Position numbers and translations under genes: made by a program. Below the pieces are notes generated by a model that saw only the letters and a list, made by a program, of their open reading frames with translations, ran no database searches and had not been told where the DNA came from. Below are positions 26,963 to 34,014 of a stretch of DNA of 64,000 bases, in pieces. Within the stretch, counting starts at the first letter, position 1. Each line of letters begins with the position of its first letter. Source of the DNA: Sphingobacterium sp. B16(2022) (GTDB lineage Bacteria; Bacteroidota; Bacteroidia; Sphingobacteriales; Sphingobacteriaceae); the NCBI RefSeq assembly GCF_012030425.1, contig NZ_JAAUVN010000007.1, positions 1 to 64,000 on the forward strand, in the 5' to 3' direction.

Positions 26963-27904
26963 TTATTGAATAAATTTGGAAGTTATATTTCTCTTTTTTA
27001 TGTAAAAGTCTAAAACGCGTCCCGCTTCTAGGGGTCTATCGGTGCTCAAAATATCTGCGCCATTTTCAATAAAGCGGGCATATAGTTGATCTCCTTTTTG
27101 TTTGGCCTGGCGGTCTAAATTTCCTAGTGTACCTAATATACACATGATACCATGTTCATGAAGTAGCTCTATTAAGTTTTTATCCGCTTCTCTGGTGCCG
27201 AGAAAGGCAATAATGCGATTATCTGGAATATCTCGATCATTGAGCCGCACTAAATCTGCTTCATTTTTTATAGGTGCAGATAGCATGAGGTCAGGGGCTA
27301 AATTATGCACAACAGCAGCCTGATTTGCGGAATACGTAATGATTATGGCATTACTTTCAGCTTTTTGACTGCGAATAGCACGGATCACCAAATCATAGGG
27401 AACCCCTTGTTTAATATCTAAGGTGAAGATGACTCTACCTTTGCCCCATGCTAAGGCTTCTTCCAAGCTCGGAATTCGATAAGGGGTTAGCTTTCCATTA
27501 GGATCTTTTAATCTTAAACCTTTTAATTCATTTTTAGTTTTAGAATCTACTGATCCCGAGCCATTAGTTGTTCTGTTTAAGTTGCTGTCATGCATCAATA
27601 TTAAAGCAGAGTCCTTAGTCAACCTAACATCACATTCCACAATGACAGGTCTGTAGCTCGCGTTAAATGCAAAAGTTTCTACTGCATTTTCAGGATAACC
27701 GGTTGTAGGGCCTCCTCGATGTAAGCTGATGAGCGGATATCGGTTTTCATCGTATGTTAAAAATTGATAAAGCTCCTCTGCTGTTTTTAAATTGAGTGTT
27801 TTACTACCCGCCAGAACATCCGAAGATGTGCCGGTCCGAAAGCAGGATGCTAAAAGTGCGGTTGTAAAAATTAAAAAAGGGAAGAGATTTATTCTTCTAA
27901 ACAT
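26963..27904 (-). CDS. Glycerophosphodiester phosphodiesterase-family lipoprotein
   Basis: A 313-residue protein with a lipoprotein signal peptide (LLASC, Cys21). The GDPD barrel shows ISLHRGGPTTGYPENAVETF (catalytic His and the PEN motif), VECDVRLTKDSALILMHDSNLNRTTNGSG (E-x-D metal ligands and the second catalytic His), and later GVPYDLVIRAI. The family cleaves glycerophosphodiesters to glycerol 3-phosphate and an alcohol. It probably acts in the periplasm. It is the last gene of a leftward run with aroK (11 bases between them). Confidence 0.92.
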   Translation of the reverse strand: MFRRINLFPFLIFTTALLASCFRTGTSSDVLAGSKTLNLKTAEELYQFLTYDENRYPLISLHRGGPTTGYPENAVETFAFNASYRPVIVECDVRLTKDSALILMHDSNLNRTTNGSGSVDSKTKNELKGLRLKDPNGKLTPYRIPSLEEALAWGKGRVIFTLDIKQGVPYDLVIRAIRSQKAESNAIIITYSANQAAVVHNLAPDLMLSAPIKNEADLVRLNDRDIPDNRIIAFLGTREADKNLIELLHEHGIMCILGTLGNLDRQAKQKGDQLYARFIENGADILSTDRPLEAGRVLDFYIKKRNITSKFIQ

Positions 27905-27915
27905 ACAGTGATTTG

Positions 27916-28428
27916 TTATTGGTTTTTCTTTAATAAAATGATGAGATCATCTATTGGTGTATTGATATGATCAATAATTAGATGAGCTTGTTGATAAAAC
28001 GGTTCTCTTTCAGTTAGTTTTTCAGTAATAAAATTAAATAGTTCCTCTTCAGTTTTACCGATTAAAATAGGTCTTTTATTCGGTTTTGACTGAGACAATC
28101 TATCAAATAGCGATTTTGGTGACATCTGTAAATATACCGAAATACCATTTTCATTCATCCACTGCATGTTATCAAAAAAACATGGAGAGCCACCTCCGGT
28201 AGAAACGATTGCATTTTGTTGCGCAGTTTTTAGTAACTGCTTGCGTTCTAATTCTCTAAATTTTTCTTCCCCGTGCAACTGAAAATATTCTGTGATGGAC
28301 ATGCCTATCTCTTTGACGATTTCATCATCAGTATCGATAAAAGGTAACTCTAATTTACTTGCTAACTTTTTGGCTAAAGTGGTTTTTCCACTTCCCATAT
28401 AACCAATTAAAAAAATAGGTTTTGGCAT
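27916..28428 (-). CDS. aroK: Shikimate kinase
   Basis: A 170-residue P-loop kinase with Walker A GYMGSGKTT (residues 9-17), the shikimate-binding FIDTDDEI, FRELERKQL, and the Walker-B-like STGGGSPCF. Length is standard. It phosphorylates shikimate at the 3-hydroxyl in aromatic amino acid synthesis. It lies 4 bases after the DoxX-like gene and is probably co-transcribed with it. Confidence 0.96.
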   Translation of the reverse strand: MPKPIFLIGYMGSGKTTLAKKLASKLELPFIDTDDEIVKEIGMSITEYFQLHGEEKFRELERKQLLKTAQQNAIVSTGGGSPCFFDNMQWMNENGISVYLQMSPKSLFDRLSQSKPNKRPILIGKTEEELFNFITEKLTEREPFYQQAHLIIDHINTPIDDLIILLKKNQ

Positions 28429-28432
28429 ATTA

Positions 28433-29620
28433 TTATTTATCTAAACTTAAGTATCGCTCTTCTATATCTTTTGCATCGGGTATAGCATTGTAATGCCATT
28501 TGTCGATTACGGTTCCTGATTTTAATAAAAGTACCCCAGGATTTGCACGGATCATGCTTTTCAACGGAATAAGATCAGCATAGAATATTTCTGAAATTAA
28601 GTGTAATTTATCACTTAGGTAGTCTGAATCTTCAGAAGAACTGGCCGTCAATAACACTATTCGTAGATTGTAATCTTCAGTTAATTTTGTCGCTATTTTA
28701 TTGATTTTATCTAAAGCCTCTACATTAGCTTTGGACAGGTCTTTAGCAACAATAATTAAATTATAATAAGGATTATTGATTATTTCTTGGGTATGGTCAT
28801 TTCCTTCAGCATCTGTAATCAGAAGATCTGTAATCGGAATCTGATAGCCTTTCTTCACCAATTTACTTTGCGGTTCGCCAACGATCTCCCAGTTTGTGTC
28901 TTCCCAGACTTTTTCAGACATGTAAATTTTATCGGTAATGGTTTTTGTTTCCCCCGTTTTAACATTTTTCATGCTGTAGATCTGTTCATAAACATCGCCT
29001 TCTTTTCCTTCAGGTAGAACCATTAGGGATGGGATATTATTACCGATTTTATAAGGTAAAAAATCTATAAACGGTAAATACATGAACGTATAGATTCCAA
29101 TGCCAAAAGATAGGACTGCTGTAAATGTTGCTACGAGGCCACGATTGGTCGGATCTTTAATGAGTGGTGTAATTTGATTGCGGTAAACAAAAATGATTAA
29201 GATCAAAGCAAGCAATACGAGATCCTTGCCAAAGGACTGCCAGGGTGTCAACGGAATAGCGTCGCCAAAACAACCACATGAAGTAACAACTTCAAAAAAA
29301 GCAGAGTAAAAAGTAAGGAAAGTGAAGAAAATGATCAGCAGTAATAAACCCCACGCTACAAGCTTTTTGTAAAAACCTAACAAAAGCCATATACCCAATA
29401 TTATTTCTAGTGCACAGACAACGATAGCAATCGCTGTAGCATAGTCATTTAAAAAGTCGGTATGAAAAACATGAAAATATTCTTCGAGTTTATAACCAAA
29501 GCCAGTAGGGTCATTTGCCTTTATAAAACCGGAGAACATAAAAAGAAGACCTGTAAAGATGCGCGCAAAGCAAAGTAGATAGTTTGTTTTTTGCGATTTA
29601 TTATTGATGACTGCTGACAT
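28433..29620 (-). CDS. DoxX-like membrane protein with C-terminal thioredoxin-like domain (BT_3928 family)
   Basis: A 395-residue protein. Residues 1-190 hold about five membrane segments of the DoxX/MauE type (ARIFTGLLFMFSGFIKANDPTGFGYKLEEYF, CALEIILGIWLLLG, CGCFGDAIPLTPWQSFGKDLVLLALILIIFV). The rest is soluble. The last 120 residues (NLIIVAKDLSKANVEALDKINKIATKL ... NPGVLLLKSGTVIDKWHYNAIP) look like a thioredoxin fold without the CxxC pair. The CGCFG motif suits vitamin-K-reductase or MauE-like redox partners. The role is not known. It lies in a row with DUF1599 and aroK, with 4-base gaps. Confidence 0.82.
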   Translation of the reverse strand: MSAVINNKSQKTNYLLCFARIFTGLLFMFSGFIKANDPTGFGYKLEEYFHVFHTDFLNDYATAIAIVVCALEIILGIWLLLGFYKKLVAWGLLLLIIFFTFLTFYSAFFEVVTSCGCFGDAIPLTPWQSFGKDLVLLALILIIFVYRNQITPLIKDPTNRGLVATFTAVLSFGIGIYTFMYLPFIDFLPYKIGNNIPSLMVLPEGKEGDVYEQIYSMKNVKTGETKTITDKIYMSEKVWEDTNWEIVGEPQSKLVKKGYQIPITDLLITDAEGNDHTQEIINNPYYNLIIVAKDLSKANVEALDKINKIATKLTEDYNLRIVLLTASSSEDSDYLSDKLHLISEIFYADLIPLKSMIRANPGVLLLKSGTVIDKWHYNAIPDAKDIEERYLSLDK

Positions 29621-29624
29621 AATT

Positions 29625-30170
29625 TTAGTTTGATTGAGCTAACCCCATTTTTATAAGTGCAAAAACGGCATAATTTAACATATCTTGATAATTGGCATGA
29701 ATTCCTTCGGAGGCGATGGTGGCGCCGTTATTGTCTTCAATTTGTTTCACACGGTGAATTTTCATGAGTATCAGATCTGTTAACGAAGAAATTCGCATAT
29801 CGCGCCATGCTTCGCCATAATCGTGATTTTTAGCAAGCATAAGGTCACGTGTTTCATTTACTTTTTCCGTGTATTTTTCATTTACAAATTCTGGACTTAA
29901 ATTTTCTTCACCATCTTCACCCAATTCGAGCTGAATCATACCCATAATACAATAGTTGATGATACCCACATATTCTTCCAAAATACCTTCCCCAACTTTA
30001 GATACTTTTTTGATCTCTAAAGTACGAATGCGTTGTGCTTTAATATAAATTTGATCGGTTATAGAAGGAAGTCGCATAATACGCCAGGCTGTTCCATAAT
30101 CTTTCGTTTTCTTGATAAATAAATCTTGGCAGTGCTCGATAACTGTATTGTATTCCTGAGTCGTATTCAT
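29625..30170 (-). CDS. DUF1599 protein (internal duplication)
   Basis: A 181-residue soluble protein made of two copies of one unit. CQDLFIKKTKDYGTAWRIMR and what follows (residues 14-52) match TRDLMLAKNHDYGEAWRDMR and what follows (residues 107-145). EGILEEYVGIINYCIMGMIQ (61-80) matches EGIHANYQDMLNYAVFALIK (155-174). The KDYG-AWR motif is the DUF1599 signature; the family has been linked to modified-nucleotide metabolism through phage homologues, but no reaction is known for cellular members. It is the first gene of the leftward DUF1599-DoxX-aroK run. Confidence 0.87.
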   Translation of the reverse strand: MNTTQEYNTVIEHCQDLFIKKTKDYGTAWRIMRLPSITDQIYIKAQRIRTLEIKKVSKVGEGILEEYVGIINYCIMGMIQLELGEDGEENLSPEFVNEKYTEKVNETRDLMLAKNHDYGEAWRDMRISSLTDLILMKIHRVKQIEDNNGATIASEGIHANYQDMLNYAVFALIKMGLAQSN

Positions 30171-30357
30171 AACTATTATTTGCGTATTTCACGAGAAAGT
30201 GAGTGAACTATTGTTACAAATATAATTAGAATTAACCATTTTTATGCGTCACAATTATGTCCAATTTAGCTGAATATCGCTAATAAAAAATAAAAATGTT
30301 GATATTTGATTTAAGGATTTATCGCTTGAGTATCGGTAAATTATAAAAGGATGACAG

Positions 30358-31155
30358 ATGATAATTAAAAAACCTGAAATAAGAGAAGTTAGAATTACCC
30401 GCTACATACAGCCTTTTCGTGAAGGAGGTTCTTTGCCGGCATTGGCCGATGCAGATGATGGCTTTAGTTACGTGATTAAGTTCAGAGGTGCCGGACAGGG
30501 AAAGAAAGCTTTAATTGCAGAGTTGATAGGCGGAGAGATTGCCCGTGTTCTTAATCTCAGAATGCCTGAAATGGTTTTTGCAGATTTGGATGAATCTTTT
30601 GCCAGAACCGAACCTGATGAGGAAATTCAAGATTTATTAAAATTTAGTGTTGGCAAAAATCTAGGTGTTCATTTTTTAAATGGGGCCATTACTTTTGATG
30701 CCAATGTTGATCAGATAAGTCCTGAAGAAGCATCTCGAATTGTCTGGCTCGATGCGTTGTTGATGAATGTTGATCGTACGGTCCGTAATACAAACATGCT
30801 GATCTGGCATAAAGAATTATGGTTGATTGATCATGGAGCTTCCTTATATTTCCACCATAGTTGGGACAATTGGGAAGAGCAAGCTATAAAACCCTTTGTG
30901 CAGATAAAAGATCATGTGTTATTAAAGAACGCCAACCAAGTTGAATCGGTGGACCGACAATACCGTTCTTTATTAACCGAAGAAGTGATCCGTAATATAG
31001 TGGATATCATACCAAGTGAATGGTTAGTTGATGAATCGAGAGATTTATCTGCAGCTGAGGCGGGAGAAGTTTACGTGTCCTTTTTGATGAAGCGCTTAGC
31101 ACATGCTGATCATTTTTTAAATCAAATTGAAGATGCCCGAAAAAACATTATATGA
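30358..31155 (+). CDS. HipA-like kinase family protein
   Basis: A 265-residue protein that looks like a minimal HipA-type kinase. Visible elements are FSYVIKFRGAGQGKKALIAELIGGEIARVL (Lys41 for ATP, glycine-rich loop), the catalytic DALLMNVDRTVRNTNML (D139 with N144/N146), and the metal-binding LWLIDHGAS (D158). It is much shorter than E. coli HipA (440 residues) and lacks its N-terminal subdomain. No HipB-like DNA-binding protein is next to it. Instead its 3' end overlaps a DUF3037 gene. The substrate is unknown. Confidence 0.85.
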   Translation: MIIKKPEIREVRITRYIQPFREGGSLPALADADDGFSYVIKFRGAGQGKKALIAELIGGEIARVLNLRMPEMVFADLDESFARTEPDEEIQDLLKFSVGKNLGVHFLNGAITFDANVDQISPEEASRIVWLDALLMNVDRTVRNTNMLIWHKELWLIDHGASLYFHHSWDNWEEQAIKPFVQIKDHVLLKNANQVESVDRQYRSLLTEEVIRNIVDIIPSEWLVDESRDLSAAEAGEVYVSFLMKRLAHADHFLNQIEDARKNII

Positions 31156-31516
31156 GTATGCGGTGGTACGCTTAGTACCACGTGTGGAGCGTGAAGAGTT
31201 TATTAATGTTGGTGTGGCGTTATATTGCCGGAAATACCGATTTGCAAATGTTCTGTTTGATATCGATGAAGTGCGCGCCAGATCTTTATTTCCGGATATG
31301 GATATAGAAATGATAAAGGCTCATCTTGAATCTTTTGTGAAAATATGTACAGGAGCAAAAGATGGTGGCAAATTAGCTGCGTTGGATCAGACAGAACGTT
31401 TCAGATGGCTGACCGCCAATCGAAGCACAATTATCCAGTGTTCTCCGGTACACCCCGGTTTATGTGAAGATCCGGCAGAAACTTTACAACTTCTTTTTAA
31501 CAAGCTGGTTTTATAA
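31133..31516 (+). CDS. DUF3037 protein overlapping the HipA-like kinase gene
   Basis: A 127-residue soluble protein with the DUF3037 signature YEYAVVRLVPRVEREEFINVGVALYCRK near its N-terminus and a conserved late part (RFRWLTANRSTIIQCSPVHPGLCEDPAETLQLLFNKLV). The ATG at 31133 lies inside the kinase gene, giving a 23-base overlap in another frame. An earlier TTG at 31127 is less likely. Tight translational coupling suggests the two proteins act together. The function of DUF3037 is not known. Confidence 0.85.
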   Translation: MPEKTLYEYAVVRLVPRVEREEFINVGVALYCRKYRFANVLFDIDEVRARSLFPDMDIEMIKAHLESFVKICTGAKDGGKLAALDQTERFRWLTANRSTIIQCSPVHPGLCEDPAETLQLLFNKLVL

Positions 31517-31524
31517 ATTGTATA

Positions 31525-31555
31525 TTTTATCTACCATATAAGTATAGTATATTTG
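31525..31555 (+). promoter_or_regulatory. Candidate promoter for the cysteine synthesis genes
   Basis: TATATTTG at 31548-31555 is a perfect -7 element 26 bases before the serine acetyltransferase start. TTTT at 31525-31528, 19 bases upstream, stands in for the TTTG -33 element. Confidence 0.5.
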
Positions 31556-31581
31556 TACTATTACATAAAGGGATTACACCC

Positions 31582-32391
31582 ATGAATGATTTTTACGAAC
31601 ACATTTATCAAAAACAATTGGAGGTATTTGAAATGCCTTCCAATAAAAAAATATCAGGCTGGGCAGTAGGGATCTTAGATCTGTTATTTCCAGAGCGAAA
31701 TGCAGGTGGGATAAAATCTGTCGCAGAAGTGCAACTTGCTTTTCAGCAAGCTGAGCTTGAATTAGAGCAACTGTTAAGTAAATCAAAGGCTTGTGAAGCA
31801 TGTGATCACTCGCTTGTTGCACGTGATTTTTTTCAATCATTACCACAATTATATGAATTGATGTGTTCAGACGCTGATGCTTTAATAGCAGGCGATCCGG
31901 CAGCAAAGAATCAACGGGAAGTTATTCGTACATATCCCGGTTTTTTCGCAATAAGTATTTTTCGGATCGCAAATAGACTTCACCGTCTTGGTGTTCCTTT
32001 GATACCCCGTATTTTAACAGAGCACGCGCATTCGAAGACGGGCATTGATATTCATCCGGCAGCAACTATCGGCCATCATCTTTATATTGATCATGGTACA
32101 GGTTTAGTCGTAGGTGAAACCTGTGTTATCGGAAATTATGTAAAGCTTTATCAGGGGGTGACGCTAGGCGCATTGAGTGTTGAGAAAATTTTATGCAATG
32201 TGAAAAGGCATCCTACAATCGAAGATCATACCATTATTTACTCGGGAGCAACCATATTAGGTGGCGATACTGTTGTAGGCCATCACTCCGTTATCGGGGG
32301 AAATGTGTGGTTGACAAATTCTGTAGAGCCTTATACAACTGTCTATCATCAAGCAAATTCTAAATTTATAGATTCCAAACCTTTAATTTAA
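31582..32391 (+). CDS. Serine O-acetyltransferase
   Basis: A 269-residue protein. The helical N-terminal domain of serine acetyltransferases is followed by a left-handed beta-helix of hexapeptide repeats (GIDIHPAATIGHHLYIDHGTGLVVGETCVIGNYVKLYQGVTLGAL). The catalytic His/Asp lie in the IDHGTG stretch. It makes O-acetylserine from serine and acetyl-CoA, the first step of cysteine synthesis. Its partner, cysteine synthase, begins 1 base after its stop codon. The longer N-terminus fits the EpsC/CysE group found in Bacteroidota. Confidence 0.94.
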   Translation: MNDFYEHIYQKQLEVFEMPSNKKISGWAVGILDLLFPERNAGGIKSVAEVQLAFQQAELELEQLLSKSKACEACDHSLVARDFFQSLPQLYELMCSDADALIAGDPAAKNQREVIRTYPGFFAISIFRIANRLHRLGVPLIPRILTEHAHSKTGIDIHPAATIGHHLYIDHGTGLVVGETCVIGNYVKLYQGVTLGALSVEKILCNVKRHPTIEDHTIIYSGATILGGDTVVGHHSVIGGNVWLTNSVEPYTTVYHQANSKFIDSKPLI

Positions 32392-32392
32392 T

Positions 32393-33265
32393 ATGGGAAA
32401 TATCATTGATACCATTGGCAATACTCCTTTAGTTGAAATCACAAAATTTCATAGTAATCGAAATGTGAAGATTTACGCTAAAATGGAAGGAAATAATCCT
32501 GCAGGTAGTGTAAAAGACCGTGCTGCATTGAATATGATTCGATCGGCTATGGAAAGAGGTGAAATTACGAAGGATACAAAGTTGATTGAAGCAACGAGTG
32601 GAAATACGGGTATTGCACTCGCTATGATTGCAGGTATTTATGGCCTAAGTTTAGAACTAGTAATGCCCGTTACTTCTACGCGCGAACGGACATTAACGAT
32701 GCAGGCATTTGGTGCACAGGTCACATTATTAGAGAGCATGGAGATCTGTCGTGATTATGCGGAAGATAAAGCTGCCACAGGAGATTATTTTATTTTAAAC
32801 CAGTTCGCAAATCCCGATAATTATAAAGCACATATTAAAACTACAGGTCCGGAGATCTGGCGTGATACCGCAGGAAAGATTACACATTTTGTTAGTGCAA
32901 TGGGTACTACCGGTACGATAATGGGGAACTCTATATATCTGAAGGAGAAAAATCCTGAAATACAGATCGTCGGTTGTCAACCAACTGAGGAGTCATCCAT
33001 TCCGGGGATTCGTCGCTGGCCTGAGGAATATCTTCCGAAGATATTTGACGCTTCTCGTGTCGACCGTATCCTAGATATCTCGCAGAAAGAATCTACTGAG
33101 ATGGCTCGTGAGTTAGTGAAAAGGGAGGGTATATTTGCAGGTATGAGTTCTGGAGGAGCATTTGCGGCCGCATTGAAGGTAGCAAATGAAATTGAAGAAG
33201 GAACTATTGTATTTATTGCATGTGATCGGGGTGACCGTTATTTAAGCTCAGACTTATTTGCCTAA
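32393..33265 (+). CDS. cysM: Cysteine synthase (CysM type)
   Basis: A 290-residue PLP enzyme of fold type II. The PLP lysine is K41 in NPAGSVKDRAALNMI, the substrate loop is EATSGNTGIALAM, and the phosphate-binding glycine loop is SAMGTTGTIMG. The short length and GCQPTEESSIPGIRRWPEEYLP fit CysM rather than CysK. It forms cysteine from O-acetylserine and sulfide or thiosulfate. It is almost contiguous with the serine acetyltransferase gene, so the two are co-transcribed. Confidence 0.94.
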   Translation: MGNIIDTIGNTPLVEITKFHSNRNVKIYAKMEGNNPAGSVKDRAALNMIRSAMERGEITKDTKLIEATSGNTGIALAMIAGIYGLSLELVMPVTSTRERTLTMQAFGAQVTLLESMEICRDYAEDKAATGDYFILNQFANPDNYKAHIKTTGPEIWRDTAGKITHFVSAMGTTGTIMGNSIYLKEKNPEIQIVGCQPTEESSIPGIRRWPEEYLPKIFDASRVDRILDISQKESTEMARELVKREGIFAGMSSGGAFAAALKVANEIEEGTIVFIACDRGDRYLSSDLFA

Positions 33266-33286
33266 GTAGTATTATTATAATTTTAG

Positions 33287-33322
33287 AAAAAAGAGTCATC
33301 CCTTCCGGATGACTCTTTTTTT
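33287..33322 (+). terminator. Terminator of the cysteine synthesis operon
   Basis: A 15-bp stem, six A and GAGTCATCC with GGATGACTC and six T, has loop CTTCC. It lies 21 bases after the cysM stop codon. Confidence 0.88.
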
Positions 33323-33387
33323 TACCTTGTTATTTCATTTTCTAGATCTTTACTTTTTAATCAGATTTGATGATTCTCTACTTGAAG

Positions 33388-33713
33388 TTATCCACATTGT
33401 GAATTAATATTGTTGATAACTATAAGATTGGTATTTTATATTATCCACATTTTTTAACATAAATGTGAATAAGTTATTTATGCCGGATTTATTGCTTTGT
33501 GGCTGATTAAATGGTATTTAATGCTTTATTTTTTAAATTTAAGTTTTACAAAAAAAAGTATTAAACATTTATACTTCTTTTGATAATCTTTTTAAACTCA
33601 TTTATACTGTCCATAAATAACTAGAATATATGTGAATAGCCAAGTGTTAATAAGTTAAGATTACTACAATTATTAACACGTTATGTTAGTTATTAACATT
33701 AAATTGTTAATAA
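33388..33713. other. Cluster of DnaA-box-like 9-mers
   Basis: Two perfect TTATCCACA boxes lie at 33388-33396 and 33441-33449. One-mismatch boxes in the opposite orientation are TTATCAACA (33411-33419) and TTATTCACA (33464-33472). The related 9-mer TTATTAACA occurs four times at 33645-33653 (minus), 33670-33678, 33690-33698 and 33705-33713 (minus). The DNA is AT-rich throughout. This could be a DnaA-binding regulatory or titration site. An origin of replication is possible, but rRNA at the left edge is transcribed toward this point, which argues against it. Confidence 0.55.
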
Positions 33714-33934
33714 CTTATTGCGGCCAAACATCTGTTACACGGTAAAAAAACTCTTCAACTTTTACTTTCCTGGTAATGAGAAATTTAACTATTTTTTTTA
33801 TAAAAGGATATATTTTTCTTTTTAGACAACTTTAATTTGATATAACTTAGTTGGTGTACATAATACAGCCTTAGTGTTTTGTATACATTACCAATTTAAA
33901 CCGATTAAATTAAATAACGGTCTTGTTTAATAGA

Positions 33935-33955
33935 CTATTGGTATACTTCCAATAG
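33935..33955 (+). promoter_or_regulatory. Inverted repeat in the leader of the second susC
   Basis: CTATTGG, seven bases, CCAATAG: a perfect 7-bp inverted repeat 59 bases before the susC start. A second small one (AAACAG-T-CTGTTT, 33956-33968) follows directly. They may be a regulator site or a leader hairpin. Confidence 0.4.
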
Positions 33956-34014
33956 AAACAGTCTGTTTACCTAATTTAATTAACATCAACTATTTTAAAC
34001 CAAACTAAAAAATT

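Larger units (their letters stand above)
33323..34014. other. Long AT-rich non-coding region before the second susC
   Basis: About 690 bases with no credible gene. The left part (33388-33713) holds a cluster of DnaA-box-like 9-mers, described separately. The right part (33840-34000) holds short inverted repeats and is presumably the promoter and leader of the susC/susD pair. No canonical TTTG-N19-TAnnTTTG promoter is found in it, so an activator or an alternative sigma factor may be needed. Confidence 0.6.

Noticed and set aside
33388..33713. Calling this region oriC outright
   Set aside because: The DnaA-like boxes are real, but dnaA is absent, gene strands do not diverge from here, and the rRNA operon points toward it. 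Recorded as a DnaA-box cluster instead.
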